From positions 52,465,617 through 52,529,616 of the forward strand of contig CM034541.1 of the NCBI GenBank assembly GCA_020002185.1: 64,000 nt of DNA, in the 5' to 3' direction. The notes beneath the pieces are model-generated. The model saw only the letters and a program-made list of their open reading frames with translations. It was not told the origin of the DNA and made no database searches. This DNA is from Paraescarpia echinospica (lineage: Eukaryota > Annelida > Polychaeta > Sabellida > Siboglinidae). Below are positions 1 through 11,432 of the stretch, piece by piece. The first letter of the stretch is position 1; each line of letters begins with the position of its first letter. The position numbers and the translations under genes are program-made.

Positions 1-1595
1 ATAGAAACACACATCAACATTGTTACACTGTGAGAGCATCACCCCGTCTCTTGTTTAGACTGTAACAAGATAAATACACATCAACATTGTTACACTGTGA
101 GAGCGTCACCCCGTCTCTTGATTAGACTGAAACAAGAGAAACACACATACACATTGTTACACTGTGAGAGCGTCACCCCGTCTCTTGATTAGACTGTAAC
201 AAGAGAAACACACATCATCACTGTTACACTGTGAGAGCGTCACCCCGTCTATTGATTAAACTGTAACAAGAGAAACACACATAAACATTGTTAAACAGTG
301 AGAGCATCACCCCTTCTCTTGATTAAACTGTAACAAGAGAAACACACTTAAATATTGTTACACTGTGAGAGCGTCACCCCGTCTCTTGATTAGAATGTAA
401 CAAGAGAAACACACATCAACATTGTTACACTGTGAGGGCGTCACCCCGTCTCTTGATTAGACTGTAACAAGAGAAACACACATCAACATTGTTACACTGT
501 GAGGGCATCACCCCGTCTCTTGATTAGACTGTAACAAGAGAAACACACATCAACATTGTTACACTGTGAGAGCGTCACCCCGTCTCTTGATTAAACTGTA
601 ACAAGAGAAACACACATAAACATTGTTACACTGTGAGAGCGTCACCCCGTCTCTTGATTAGACTGTAACAAGAGAAACACACATCAACATTGTTACACTG
701 GGAGGGCGTCACCCCGTCTCTTGATTAGAATGTAACAAGAGAAACACACATAAACATTGTTACACGGTGAGAGCGTCACCCCGTCTCTTGATTAGACTGT
801 AACAAGAGAAACACACATAAATATTGTTACACTGTGAGAGCGTCACCCCGTCTCTTGATTACACTGTAACAACATAAACACACATAAACATTGTTACACT
901 GTGAGAGCTTCACCCCGTCTCTTGTTTAGACTGTAACAAGAGAAACACACATCAACATTGTTACACTGTGAGAGCGTCACCTCGTCTCTTGATTAGACTG
1001 TAACTAGAGAAACACACATCAACATTGTTACACTGTGAGAGCATCACCCCGTCTCTTGTTTAGACTGTAACAAGAGAAACACACATCAACATTGTTACAA
1101 TGTGAGAGCGTCACCCCGTCTCTTGATTAGACTGTAACAAGAGAAACACACATCAACATTGTTACACTGGGAGGGCGTCACCCCGTCTCTTGATTAGAAT
1201 GTAACAAGAGAAACACACATAAACATTGTTACACGGTGAGAGCGTCACCCCGTCTCTTGATTAGACTGTAACAAGAGAAACACACATAAACATTGTTACA
1301 CTGTGAGAGCGTCACCCCGTCTCTTGTTTAGACTGTAACATGAGAAACACACATCAACATTGTTACACTGTGAGAGCGTCACCTCGTCTCTTGATTAGAC
1401 TGTAACAGGAGAAACACACATAAACATTTTTACACTGTGAGGGCGTCACCCCATCTCTTGATTAGAATGCAACAAGAGAAACACACATAAACATTGTTAC
1501 ACTGTGAGGGCGTCACCCCGTCTCTTGATTAGACTGTATCAAGAAAAACACACATAAACATTGTTACACTGTGAGGGCATCACCCCGTCTCTTGC
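1..1595. repeat. 67-bp tandem satellite, about 24 copies
   Basis: The whole stretch is a head-to-tail array with a period of 67 bp. Each unit contains GTAACAAGAGAAACACACAT, then a block around CATTGTTACACTGTGAG, then CACCCCGTCTCTTGATTAGA. Units differ by scattered point changes (for example GTGAGAGCG versus GTGAGGGCG, and ATCAAC versus ATAAAC). TCTCTTG at the end of one unit pairs with CAAGAGA at the start of the next, so every junction could form a 7-bp stem with a 12-nt loop. The array starts before the window and ends sharply in unique sequence after CGTCTCTTG near 1594. No coding role is visible. Confidence 0.97.
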
Positions 1596-2160
1596 ACCCA
1601 GCCTCAGTTGACGTCTTTCATCTTCTCCCAGTCGCCACTCGTCTTTATTGCCGCAGGGGAAAGTCACTTGTAAAATGTTTGTCTCAACAGATTATAAATT
1701 AGTAATCTTTATCTTTAACACAATATTTAGAATAACTTTTTTTTCTGAAACAATCACCAGTACAAATATTGGTTATAATGAAATGTGTTGGAAATGATAA
1801 TATAACTAATACTAATAATAATGCTTTGCTTTGTGCGAGTAGTCGTGCCACACTGACATGTATTTCAGAAAGGAGTGTAGAAGGAGATAAATGCGACGTG
1901 ATCAAAAGTGACACGTTTTTTAGCAGCGACATTAATTTTAACAGCAGAAACTTGATAAAGTGGTCGATGTCGCCAGGTATAGGTGAACTTTGACCTGGGA
2001 CAATCAGTAAGTCGACGTGTCACTTACTCAAGCCAGGTCAGTTTGGGGAGTGACTCGAGAACGACTGAGACAACAGCGACAGCGTCGACGTCATCCACGT
2101 AGTTTGACGACAACCTGCCGACAACAGATCGTCTCGTACAGCGTTGGCGACAAGTGTCAC
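1596..2160. other. Unassigned spacer
   Basis: This is unique sequence between two tandem repeats. The only open frames are short, overlap on both strands and resemble nothing I recognise. No splice-bordered exon or transposon motif was seen. Confidence 0.5.
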
Positions 2161-2189
2161 TCTCACGGCACTAGCGTCTCATGACACCA

Positions 2190-2665
2190 ACACTTGTTCG
2201 TGTACGTGCGTGCGTGGGTGTTCATGCGTGCTATGTTCGTGCGTCTATGTGTTCGTGCGTGTGGGTGTTCATGGATGCACGTATTCGTGTGAGCACGTGT
2301 GAGGGCGTGCATGTGTTCGTGTATAAGTTTGCACGTGTATATGTTCGTGCATGCATGAATTTGTGCATGTGTTCGTGCATATGTTCGTGCATGTGTTCGT
2401 GCATGAGTTATGCATGTGCTCGTGTGTGCATGCGTTCGTGCGTGTGTTTGTGCGTGCATGTGTTCGTGCGTGTGTTCCTGCATGTGTTGGTGCATGTGTT
2501 CGTGCATGTGCTCGTGTGTGTGCTCCTGCGTGCGTGTGTTGGTGGGTGTGTTCGTGCATGTGTTCTTGCATGTGTTCGTGCATGTGTTCGTGCGTATGTG
2601 TGTGCGTGTGTTCATGCGTGTGTTCGTGCGTGTGTGTGTTGGTGCGTGTGTGTGTATGCAATGTG
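2190..2665. repeat. TGTTCGTGCATG-type minisatellite
   Basis: An imperfect, purine/pyrimidine-alternating repeat built from TGTTCGTGCATG, TGTTCGTGCGTG and related 10-14 bp variants. Low complexity keeps several frames open on both strands, giving Cys/Val-rich peptides on plus and Thr/His-rich peptides on minus. I treat those as by-products, not genes. Long alternating TG/CG tracts of this kind can adopt Z-DNA; that is inference. Confidence 0.9.
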
Positions 2666-2927
2666 ATATCACTGAGCACAACGTCTTGAGCCCGGAAGCA
2701 GCTGCCAGAGCAGTCGTCAGCGTCGTCACGTCGTCGGTGTAGACTGGTGTAGACTGTTCAACAACAAACACTTGTTTACTTCTGACAACACTCGGGTGTA
2801 AACACAGACAAATATATAATATCGAAATGTTACGGCATTTGTCAGGATTTACATCATCGTCCAGACATTCCTTAATACTTGCATTTTTTCGTATTTGTGT
2901 AACAATGACAACATTATTGTAGTTAGT

Positions 2928-3116
2928 CTACAGTGAACACGCGAGTGACATTGTCACTTCGCTGTAACCTACAAACCTTATCTTCTGTAGCCAGGGCGCC
3001 TTCAGCAGACACTCCGTCAACGCTCTGTCTGGGGCCGCCCCGTGGAAGTTGTTCAAGTCGAGGCTGTGAACATGAAACAAACTGTCAACATGCACGTCGA
3101 TGTGTCCAGAAATCAC
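2928..3116 (-). other. Possible orphan exon, leucine-rich-repeat-like
   Basis: On the minus strand a short open frame reads as a leucine-rich-repeat-like peptide: a HSLDLNNF segment, then TECLLKAPWLQKI, then RFVGYSEVT. This spacing is reminiscent of F-box/LRR proteins. A CAG-type acceptor candidate lies inside the frame before the SLDLNNF segment, but I see no convincing donor and no neighbouring exon. It lies just outside the left inverted-repeat arm. It may be a gene fragment or chance; confidence is low. Confidence 0.2.
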
Positions 3117-5510
3117 CTTTCTACATCGTTACTACCGTTATTGGGCCCTACTGGTTAATGGTCTCCGAACGTAGACAGTCTGCATTTAATACCAATACAT
3201 TATTACCAGCACGAGTCAGGACTTACCTTGAGAAAGGCAAAACGTGCCCAACACACTAAATAAAGTACGTAACATATCATCGACCATATATATAACAGGC
3301 AGATTTTAGAAACAATGCCGCGACCACGTCCACATAGCGAGATATCCAACTTGGAATAAACGACAGCAGAACAACCCAGCCTCGACACGTTCTGTCGAGT
3401 GTCCGTCTGTCGTCTACATACGTTGTTTCTACCGCTAACCTGAAGGGAGACATTCCCGCGTCAACTCGGGTCATCGGGTGTCAGGACGCGACCGATACTT
3501 TTTGTCATTACATTAATTTCGTGGCTTCACATAAAACGTTTGACATGTTTAATGGCTAGTCGAACAGGAGGCGTGTAAAATCTAAGATAACATGTAGCGA
3601 ATGGAAGGATTCCGTTTCAGTTTTGACGGGAATTTAAAGACAACAGTACTAAAAATGTAAATGTAGGGTCTACACTTAGGCTGGTTACACGGGTTGTTGG
3701 GCACACATTTTTATTGGAGCCAGCCAACACCCTTTCTTTGAAACAATAATTCGATTCTTCACTGATGCATGACAATGGGTAATCTGTAATACTGTTTTTT
3801 TCTGTGTACTTGGGCATTTCATAGTATATAAAGTTGATTTTTGTATAATTGCTGAACTATTTTTAACACTTACAGTTTATTTTTATTTTTAGACGTTTGT
3901 TCTCATAAAACCCACACATGTGTTGTAACCACAAATACCTACATTCTTAGGTGCGTTAATTGCTGATCTAAAGCGGGAAAGTCACATTTGTTATTTGTAA
4001 CATGACAGTAGTCAAACAGAACAGGCAACACGATTCCAGCGGGAATCTAAAAACATTCTCTTAAACTAGATTAATGAAATGTTGTATAACTGAGGTTAAA
4101 ACGTTCAATTCACATCACCTAACGCATTTTGTATGTGCTCGCTTATTTACTTACATAGTCACACCTTATCGACGAAATTATACAATATTGCCACAAGTGA
4201 AACTTGATAATTAAGCAGACGACACCGACATCATTATTGTGCTGTCACCTGGTGTCGGTTGTGAACTAATTTAGTTTCAGTTTCATTCGCTATAATATTA
4301 TGTCGTTGGGAAAGATAAATTATAACATGCATTTCAGGCCCTTGGTGTGATTGTTTTGTTTTTTGGTTGCGGATTTCGGCGATTTTTTTTCGCAATTCGA
4401 CGGTGAGTAGCATTGTATTTTTTTGCGGTTCGACAATGTAGTGCTAGATATGTACCGCGATTCGAGAGGGTAGTCTACCTCTTGGAGATTTTTAGCGGTA
4501 ACGTTAACATTTGTTACGGAGTTTCAGATTTTTCACGATACGACCCAGACCCGTAGCGTGGTTGATTATTTTTATTGGGACATTTTCTCGATTCGAGGAA
4601 GCGTTGAAAATTAATCTCGGTTCGAGAGGGGGAGTGTTGGAATAGTTCCCATGCTTAATGTGGATAATATATCAGATTTTGTGTAGTTTTACCGTTCAGT
4701 TTTCGCGGTAGAATAAGTCGGGGCATAACGCCTAGTTATCGGGATATGCAGAGAAAATATTACAAGTATTATCGTCTGCGTGTTATGGATAATCTAGTTC
4801 GGTTTCTTAGGAACGTTCCTTGTGTTGACATTTTTACCGTTCTTGTTTTTGAAAATATATTTAGTTATTTGAGCGGAAATCTTATCGTGGGGTTTTATGC
4901 CCACCTACGTGGCAAAACGCCGTGAAGTGGACGTTTGAAATATTAACGTTTATTTATATTAATAAATACGTTTATATTGTTGTTATATTTTGCATGCGAC
5001 CGAAACATTTACACAACTACTACAATACTATTTCCATGTTCGACACATTCGCATCATTTGTCTTAGTTTATCGTGGCTACTGCATACAGTCCCCCATTGA
5101 TGAGAACCTTTAAGTGTGTAATTCTGCTAGTAAAATGGTAATGTGTGTTTTGTATCTGTTGCACCCTTGTTATAACTAGAGAGACTTGATGATCTGCAGC
5201 TTCACCTGTCTACCTCGAAATTCCTATTTTCAGATCTTATAGGTAGATAGGATGGGAGGGCGTTTCGCCCCAGAGGGGAAATGCTCACCATTGTAAATAA
5301 TTACAATATTAAACCCAGTGAGCTGACTATATTTGGCAACATTCAGTTATATTACAACTTAAACACACGTTCCTGCAAGACAATTTTACATGACATTATG
5401 TTTAGACCTGACAATTGCAAAAGTTGATTTCACACTGTGCTGCTAACCTGCCGCTATTTCTCATTGTATGTAGTTTGTAACTTGATCGTCATGGTGACTT
5501 TGAGAACTAC

Positions 5511-5606
5511 CTGTCTGTGCTGGATGTCCGCAGCGGAAAGAGCCTGCTGCCACGCCGTGCGTTCATCTCGAATGAAAGTTGCATCTCTCACGTCGATTGG
5601 AGTATT
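5511..5606 (-). CDS. CXorf38-like exon D, left-arm copy
   Basis: This 96-bp, 32-codon open block is bordered on the minus strand by ATCCAG before and GTAGTT after, with phase 0 at both ends. It reads NTPIDVRDATFIRDER, then TAWQQALSAADIQHRQ. By eye it is identical base for base to 59791-59886 in the right arm. It would follow exon C of the same gene. The assignment to this gene is inferred from position, phase and the matching arms; the peptide itself is too short to recognise. Confidence 0.4.
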
Positions 5607-6300
5607 CTGGATCTAGACAAAACCTCCGTTGTATCCACGAACAATAGGCACTGATTGGTCAAACTACAAAATGCACGTAATTAGCCTTGCGAGAATGGCA
5701 TTAATTACGAAATTATGTATTTAATTATAATAATAATGATGACAATCTGAAGCGCTTAAATAGTCGGGAACCCGCGCTCAAAAGTGCAACATGTTAGATT
5801 CGTTAAGAAAACGATAAAGTGGAACAAGCAGTCATTATTAAATCCAGGTAACGCCGACGATATGGGTGGAGAAGCAATTTTGAATAAATATGTCTTCAAT
5901 TCTTTAGGGGAATATGGCTGTATTTTCAGTTGACGTTAATGTGTTGTGGAGTTCGTTCCTGTTGACGGGAGGTCGATTATTTGAGCTGCCTGCCCATATT
6001 GGAAAGACCAGGGGATTAGTCAAATATGGGGCCGCTGTTCAGAAAGAGCTCGGAAAGCAAAAGTGGAAACTATAAGTTTCATTCGCAATGTAATACGAAA
6101 CAAGAGGGTCTGTTTAAATAGGGGCAATGGTGGTGATTGTCATGTATAGTCGTGTTTAGAACGAACTGCCAGAGTCGAGCACATGGCTTGAACGGGACAC
6201 CATCTTTATTCACTACCGCATAATACACCGATTACACTGACCAGATCCAACGCGTTACTACGTGATTTTGTCCGCCAGACGGCAGCACCTCACGGTATGG

Positions 6301-6495
6301 TTATGCTGTGATAATAATTACAATGAACATTACAGTAAAAAACGAGGCGCCTTGAGTACGACACGTGCACCACAATTTTGCACATGTATGCTGGATTTTA
6401 GCTACGTTTATTTCAATAACCTTCTTTAGCATTGAGTTGCAATACTTAAGGCGGCTAATAATCAGTGCAGTTGGTATTGTTTTAGTAGTAGACAA
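6301..6495 (-). mobile_element. LINE reverse-transcriptase scrap (L2/CR1-like), left copy
   Basis: The minus strand reads TALIISRLKYCNSMLKKV followed by INVAKIQHTCAKL. This matches the late reverse-transcriptase segment of L2/CR1-like retrotransposons, where ALxxSRLDYCNSLL is followed by a LxxLQ(R/N)xQN motif. It has no start or catalytic core. The mirror copy is 58902-59096, so the scrap was present before the arms were duplicated. Confidence 0.65.
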
Positions 6496-6669
6496 CGATA
6501 TATGTCGTATGTATCAGCACACGTAAACATACTAGTGTTTCACCAAGATATATCCCATGTATTACTCTTAGCCAGAGAATGTGCAAAGTGCAAAATACAC
6601 ATGCTTTTATGCTATGCAACTCACGAAACCAAATAAATATGTACTTTCAATATACCAAACAAATGTTAC

Positions 6670-6828
6670 CTGATGGACCTGCAATGCACCCTGTTTAGCA
6701 GCAGTGTCGTTCACAAGATGGCGGCTATCTTGAAGCAAGTCAACCATCGTCGTGATGAACTCGGACAGATCCGTTGCTGTTATTTTCATGGTTGACGTAT
6801 GCATGATACGATTTCTGGATTCTCGCAC
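6670..6828 (-). CDS. CXorf38-like HEPN exon C, left-arm copy
   Basis: This 159-bp, 53-codon exon on the minus strand has acceptor CTACCTTAG and donor GTAACA, phase 0 at both ends. It begins VRESRNRIMHTSTMKI and continues to DLLQDSRHLVNDTAAK and LQVHQ. In invertebrate CXorf38/DZIP3-like proteins the corresponding segment carries an RNxxxH motif followed by MIDLLQD; here RNRIMH keeps that pattern, which is the catalytic signature of HEPN ribonucleases. It differs from the right-arm copy at three residues. The left arm lacks the upstream exons, so this copy is probably an orphan. Confidence 0.6.
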
Positions 6829-7689
6829 CTAAGGTAGTAGAAATGAAATGCAAGAATGCAATTGGCACCGTACGAGTTAGGCAACACTCACACACCGATA
6901 AAACAACACGTTCCTATTCGGGATTTCGTCGGCCCTATGTTAGATAATATAGTTTCATTCGAAAGCGGCACACTATTTTTGGATTTCGCGTTACATACAT
7001 AGCTAGTAAGATGAATCGATGACTGGGAAGTAAACATTACATATTTAATATTTGTTGGTGACAAAATATATTTGTGAAACCCGTTGTTACGGTGTGCTTT
7101 TGCATCGCAGATGACATCTTTTTGTGCCATTTGATTTAGTGCTGTTTCTCTCAAAACAACTTATCAAGCGATCTGTTTATAATACCAATGACGCTAGAGA
7201 ATAGTGCTCAAAAGTATATAGTTGTGTTATATGTCAACAAATCCAGCGGCCCTACTTCGGGCAAAGACAAGCTCTTATAGGTGGCCGATATTACACCGCG
7301 AGCCCAGAAACGAATTTCGTTGTCTGGCAGATGGCGCCACCGAACACACCGCAAAAAGCATAGTAGCTACACAATTCTCGTTCAGTGTAGGTGTGAGCAT
7401 TCTGTACACTAATTGGTTTATACGTGACTACATATCACTGGCGTCGGAAATGGGTAGCTTATGGGGGGGGGGCGCTGAGACCCAAATATTTTAAGATAAA
7501 GGGGGTGCTAGATACAACATTTTGTGGGACTCAAGGGAGGGTGCTGTTGAAGATTGTTTTACTTTATTACCCACTTCAAAGGGTGGTTTCGGCGGCAATC
7601 CACCATCCCACAGCAGGTAGCAACGCATTTTTATGACGTCGGGGTGTGGTCTCTTCACTCCATGGGGTCAAACATTGTTGGCGTCGTTG

Positions 7690-8105
7690 CATAAATAATA
7701 GTTCTCTTGGGCCGTAAACGCGTGTATCGTGACGCGTTGACATAAAACAACGAGAGCGCGTTTATACCAACCCCTCGATCTATCAAACAACCAGAACTTC
7801 GTCATCTTAACGCGTTGACATAAAACAACGAGAGCGCGTTTATACCAACCCCTCGATCTATCTAATAACCAGAGCTTCGTCATCTTAACGCGTTTATACC
7901 AACCCCTCGATCTATCAAACAACCAGAGCTTCGTCATCTTAATGCGTTTATACCAACCCCTCGATCTATCGAACAACCAGAGCTTCGTCATCTTAACGCG
8001 TTTATACCAACCCCTCGATCTATCAAACAACCAGAGCTTCGTCATCTTAACGCGTTTATACCAACCCCTCGATTTATCAAACAACCAGAGCTTCGTCATC
8101 TTAAC
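7690..8105 (-). repeat. Minisatellite with 54- and 78-bp units, left copy
   Basis: Tandem units containing TATACCAACCCCTCGATCTA and CCAGAGCTTCGTCATCTTAA. Some units are 78 bp and include TTGACATAAAACAACGAGAG; others lack that block and are 54 bp. Both lengths are multiples of three, so the minus strand stays open and reads MTKLWLFDRSRGWYKR repeats. The right arm has only the 78-bp form, four copies at 57265-57590, so the arms have diverged by unit gain and loss. The repeat would lie in the intron between exons B and C of the CXorf38-like gene. Confidence 0.9.
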
Positions 8106-8235
8106 GCATTGATATCAATATTTTTGCGTGGCTATAGTGACGAGTTTAATTAGACTAAATGACGCGTTGATATATCCACAAATAAGAGCGCGTTTATATT
8201 AACACATTGGCACCTCGTCACCCGTTTCTTTAAAG

Positions 8236-8296
8236 TATGTGTGTATATATATATATGTGTGTGTATATATATATACATATACATATATATATATAG
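8236..8296. repeat. TA/TG microsatellite
   Basis: Runs of TATATA and TGTGTG inside the left arm. The matching place in the right arm (57098-57138) is a pure TA run. Confidence 0.9.
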
Positions 8297-8586
8297 ATTG
8301 TGGGCGTGGCTGACGAATCTGATTTATTTACACTAGCCGTTATAATGCAGCGCATGACGCGGTATCAGAGCGTGCGTTGGCCCGTAGTAGGACTACTGGC
8401 TTTGTTGGCATATAACCCAGGCACAGGCCCCAGCTGTTCTAACGTCATTTTCTGTAGTAGGTCGATTACGCCAGAGATGGACTGATGGTACGAGCGTGAA
8501 CATCATAAAATGGATACTGTAAACATATTGTTTGCGAAGTCAATAAAATGTTCCTTGTTTCATTGTTTCAGATGTATTAATGTATC

Positions 8587-8898
8587 CGACAACGTCTGCT
8601 CGCAATGCCGGCCAGCCATTGCGAGCAGACGATATTTTTCATCCAGCGGACCATTCCGTGGTGAAACACTGAAATCACGTCTAGAAATGTGTGTCGACAG
8701 TTTGACCAGCACTGATTTGAACATCAAGGTGGTCATTTCGTGTACTACTCCACTCGGTACACCCCCTATTCCCGGTGTATCTGTGTTATGAACATGTCCA
8801 TGCAACCCTTTCTCTGTTTGTACTGAATTTACACCAACTATTGCGTAGGTTGGTAATGGGCAATCCAATTTATTAACACAGGGATTGCCACTGTGCAC
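8587..8898. other. Inner junction of the left arm and adjoining unique DNA
   Basis: Just inside the left arm lies an imperfect palindrome: 8593-8607 (CGTCTGCTCGCAATG) pairs with 8617-8631 around a 9-nt loop. One strand of it matches the end of the CXorf38-like exon at 56459-56494. The remaining bases to 8898 carry an open minus-strand frame that I cannot assign. Confidence 0.6.
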
Positions 8899-9016
8899 AT
8901 ATAGTATATACAATAGTCAACATCTTGTGCACAGCCAGGTACATCCAGATTACAGATTGATGGACCACACATGTTATGTACGACAATTTTTTGTACATAT
9001 ATAATAATCATAATTC
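8899..9016 (+). repeat. Direct repeat, copy 1
   Basis: A block of roughly 115 bp running from CATATAGTATATACAATAGT through ACAGCCAGGTACATCCAGAT to TTTTTTGTACATATATAATA. It recurs in the same orientation at 9490-9617 with a few substitutions. Between the copies is a GGGT microsatellite (near 9299-9318). No coding role is seen. Confidence 0.9.
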
Positions 9017-9489
9017 TTCAATGTTGCCAGTCATTTACCAAAAAAAACCTTCATTGCTGTTATATGAAATTACAGCGTACCGACTGTCATTTGTTCACAG
9101 TATATAAAACACAAGGGAAAAAGATACCCGGTGTGCAGACTGCACATTTTTCTATAGTACTTGCTACAGTAATTCCAGTTTGATATATACAAAAGTGGGG
9201 GGTAAGAACCCCCCATCATACAGCATTCATGTAACATCCGTATTATGTATGCTAATATGGAAGTAACTAAAACACGGTACATGTACAACAGATACAACGG
9301 GTGGGTGGGTGGGTGGGATTCAAAATTTCGGAGTAAAATCTGAAGTTGTCACGATGGCGAGGCGAATCGAAATGAAGAGAAACACTGCATCGTCTCCTGC
9401 CCACTAATTTTTCCCGCGCCCGCTGCTGGCCATTAGGATGTCGCGTAACTGACACGGACCGAATGGGTGTTTCGGGCCAGCTTATTAAG

Positions 9490-9617
9490 CATATCTAGTA
9501 TATACAATAGTCAACAACTTGTGCACAGCCAGGTATATCCAGATTACAGATTAATGGACCACACATGTTATGTACGACAATTTTTTGTACATATATAATA
9601 ATCATAAGTCTTCATAT
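9490..9617 (+). repeat. Direct repeat, copy 2
   Basis: Second copy of the block at 8899-9016, ending just before the P-element-like fragment. The pair may be flanks left by an insertion or a small tandem duplication. Confidence 0.88.
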
Positions 9618-9621
9618 GTTA

Positions 9622-9935
9622 CCAGGGGTCGAATAATCGAAAGACACTTGAGGCACTTCTATGAGTCTTTCTTCCTCCAAAACGAGAACAACATCTATGA
9701 CACGTACGACCCACCTCATCTGCTAAAAATATGTGGAACAACCTCAAGAAAACAGGCTTCAAAAGAGATGTGAAAAGCATTGAGTGGAGCTACATTCGGC
9801 AGTTTTTTCTGACCGATTCCAGAAATGCTGTGCTTATGACTCCTAAACCGATACACAAGCTCATTGACTTGCCTCCGTTTTTGGCTTCGCGAGTTAAATA
9901 TGCGACCCAAGTCTTCTCTCACTCTGTGCCACTCT
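9622..9935 (+). pseudogene. P-element/THAP9-like transposase fragment
   Basis: Two adjacent frames on the plus strand carry pieces of a P-element-type transposase. The first ends with YDTYDPPHLLKI; the second begins with NNLKKTGFKRD and continues with KSIEWSYIRQFF, IDLPPFLASRVKYATQV and FSHSV. In P-element and THAP9-like transposases the order is DPPHLLK, a short basic segment, a W-containing segment, then K(L)TxKHIxLPPF and an (A)TQVxSHSV motif, which is what is seen. A frame shift separates the pieces near 9730. The N-terminal THAP domain and most of the catalytic region are missing. Confidence 0.7.
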
Positions 9936-10335
9936 ATGTATATTACCTAACGACAATCGAATCGTGCGTAGCCCCTGGCGCTGGCCAGTGGCACTGCCGC
10001 GCCGGGAATGGCATGGTTGCAGTCGGGGGAGCTCACTAACCAAAACATTTGAGATTATGTCTTACAGTTACAACGAACGTGCTAATTACTTAATTAGACG
10101 TTCCATATACATGCATTGGACATAATTTGAACCGGTTCCAATGGTTAGTATTAGTGGTGCGTCAAGTTCATCTTTCGTCTTGTTATTGTCTGGGTTACGT
10201 GTCCTAAATTCGTGATCGTCCTGTTCAGACAGTTCTGTGCCCCGCAGTCTTTTGTCTCATTTAATAATAATAATAACGAAATATTATATAGTACCGGTAT
10301 CCGCCGTAGAGGCGCTCATGGCGCTTGCACAATAG

Positions 10336-10712
10336 TTGACCATTGATGACTTTAAAGTAGTAAATTTAAGAATTGTAAAAGCATCTAGTTCTGACCTACT
10401 TTTTGTTCCTAGAGTCAACACTAATATTGGAACTAGGGCTTTTTCTGTTGCTGCACCAACTCTTTGGAATATGCTCCCTCTTAGTGCTAGATCAGTTGAA
10501 AATTTTACAAAATTCCGTCATCATTTAAAACAACTTATCTTCAGAACCTTGCTTATCCGCCGTAGCTCCCTAGCGCCTTGACCCATCTGTTGATAACTGG
10601 CATACTGCTTATGGATTTTGAGATTGACCAATCCTTTTGTTTTGATGCGCCTCTGAGTTTGGTTTCCAAGGATTTAGGCGCAATAGAAGTTATCTTATTA
10701 TTATTATTATTC
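10336..10712 (+). mobile_element. L2-like LINE 3' end with TTA tail
   Basis: The open frame 10336-10581 reads RIVKASSSDLLFVPRVNT, then GTRAFSVAAPTLWNMLPL and VENFTKFRHHLKQLIF. This is the C-terminus of L2/CR1-type retrotransposon polyproteins (a VPRxxT motif, RxFSxAxPxLWNxLP, then FxxxLKxxLF). The frame is followed by untranslated sequence containing GATTTAGGCGCAATAGAA and a (TTA)n tail at about 10694-10712, typical of L2-like 3' ends. It is 5'-truncated. Confidence 0.85.
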
Positions 10713-10714
10713 TA

Positions 10715-11237
10715 AATACGATAAGAGCAACGTTCTAGAAATTATAAAATGATTATCATAAGACAACACTAAGAGGGATATTTTACGATATTTTACAGGA
10801 AATTGTACAGGAAGCCAATGCAAAGACTTCAAAAGTGGTACAGAGCGAGAAAAACGAGGAGATCTTGCTAGACAATTTTGGGCACGCTGAAGTTTTGTGA
10901 TATCCTTGCTAGCGATATTATAAAGGAGGGAATTGCAATAGTCAAGTCTGCTGATAACAAGCGCTGTTGCAATAGTTTTAGCAAAAGAAAATGACATATA
11001 CCGTCGAATAGTGCGAAGATCACGAATGTGATCAAAAACACAGCGACACGTTCGAGATATGCGTTGTCGAAAATTGAAGTTACTATCAAAGATCACTCCT
11101 AGATTCCGCACCGAGGTCGCTGGCGTGATATCAGACTTATTTATGGCCATATTTGTATAATAATCTGATTTAGCTTTGGACATTTGTCTGTTACAGAGAT
11201 TATACATAATAAAATCAATAAAAAATATTGTTATCAA
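10715..11237 (-). mobile_element. LINE reverse-transcriptase C-terminal fragment (L2/CR1-like)
   Basis: Minus-strand open frame of about 170 codons with SVRNLGVIFDSNFNFRQRI, then ATALVISRLDYCNSLLYNI, KLQRAQNCLAR and LLKSLHWLPVQFPVKYRK. These are the standard landmarks after the catalytic core of L2/CR1-type reverse transcriptases. The YxDD catalytic motif and everything upstream are absent. It is convergent with the L2-like tail at 10336-10712. Confidence 0.88.
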
Positions 11238-11432
11238 TGTAATGTAGACTCGTTAAGACAACCTTTCTAGAAATATATATCAGTTTCTAGTATACTTAAT
11301 AAATGATGATGTATAAGTAATATAATAAATAATAAATACAATAAATTGTATTCATAAATAGTATAAGATCAGTATTACACAATGTCCAGGAAATGTCCAC
11401 ATGTCCACATCATGTCTTATTCGAAGTATACT

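Larger units (their letters stand above)
3597..8586 (-). repeat. Left arm of a giant inverted repeat
   Basis: Read on the minus strand, this segment matches the plus strand of 56793-64000 almost base for base over long stretches. Matching landmarks are 3617-3817 with 63778-63978, 4922-5113 with 60284-60475, 6301-6495 with 58902-59096, 6670-6828 with 58569-58727, 6888-7154 with 58243-58509 and 7668-8099 with 57274-57645. The inner edge is near 8586. The outer edge cannot be fixed, because the right arm leaves the window exactly where its partner reaches 3597. The arm contains two exons of a CXorf38-like gene, a LINE scrap and a minisatellite. Confidence 0.93.

Noticed and set aside
1..1595. 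CRISPR-like array
   Set aside because: The units are contiguous with no unique spacers, and this is animal DNA; it is a satellite.
2163..2771. 200-codon Thr/His-rich and Cys/Val-rich frames on opposite strands
   Set aside because: Low-complexity TG/CG repeat keeps all frames open.
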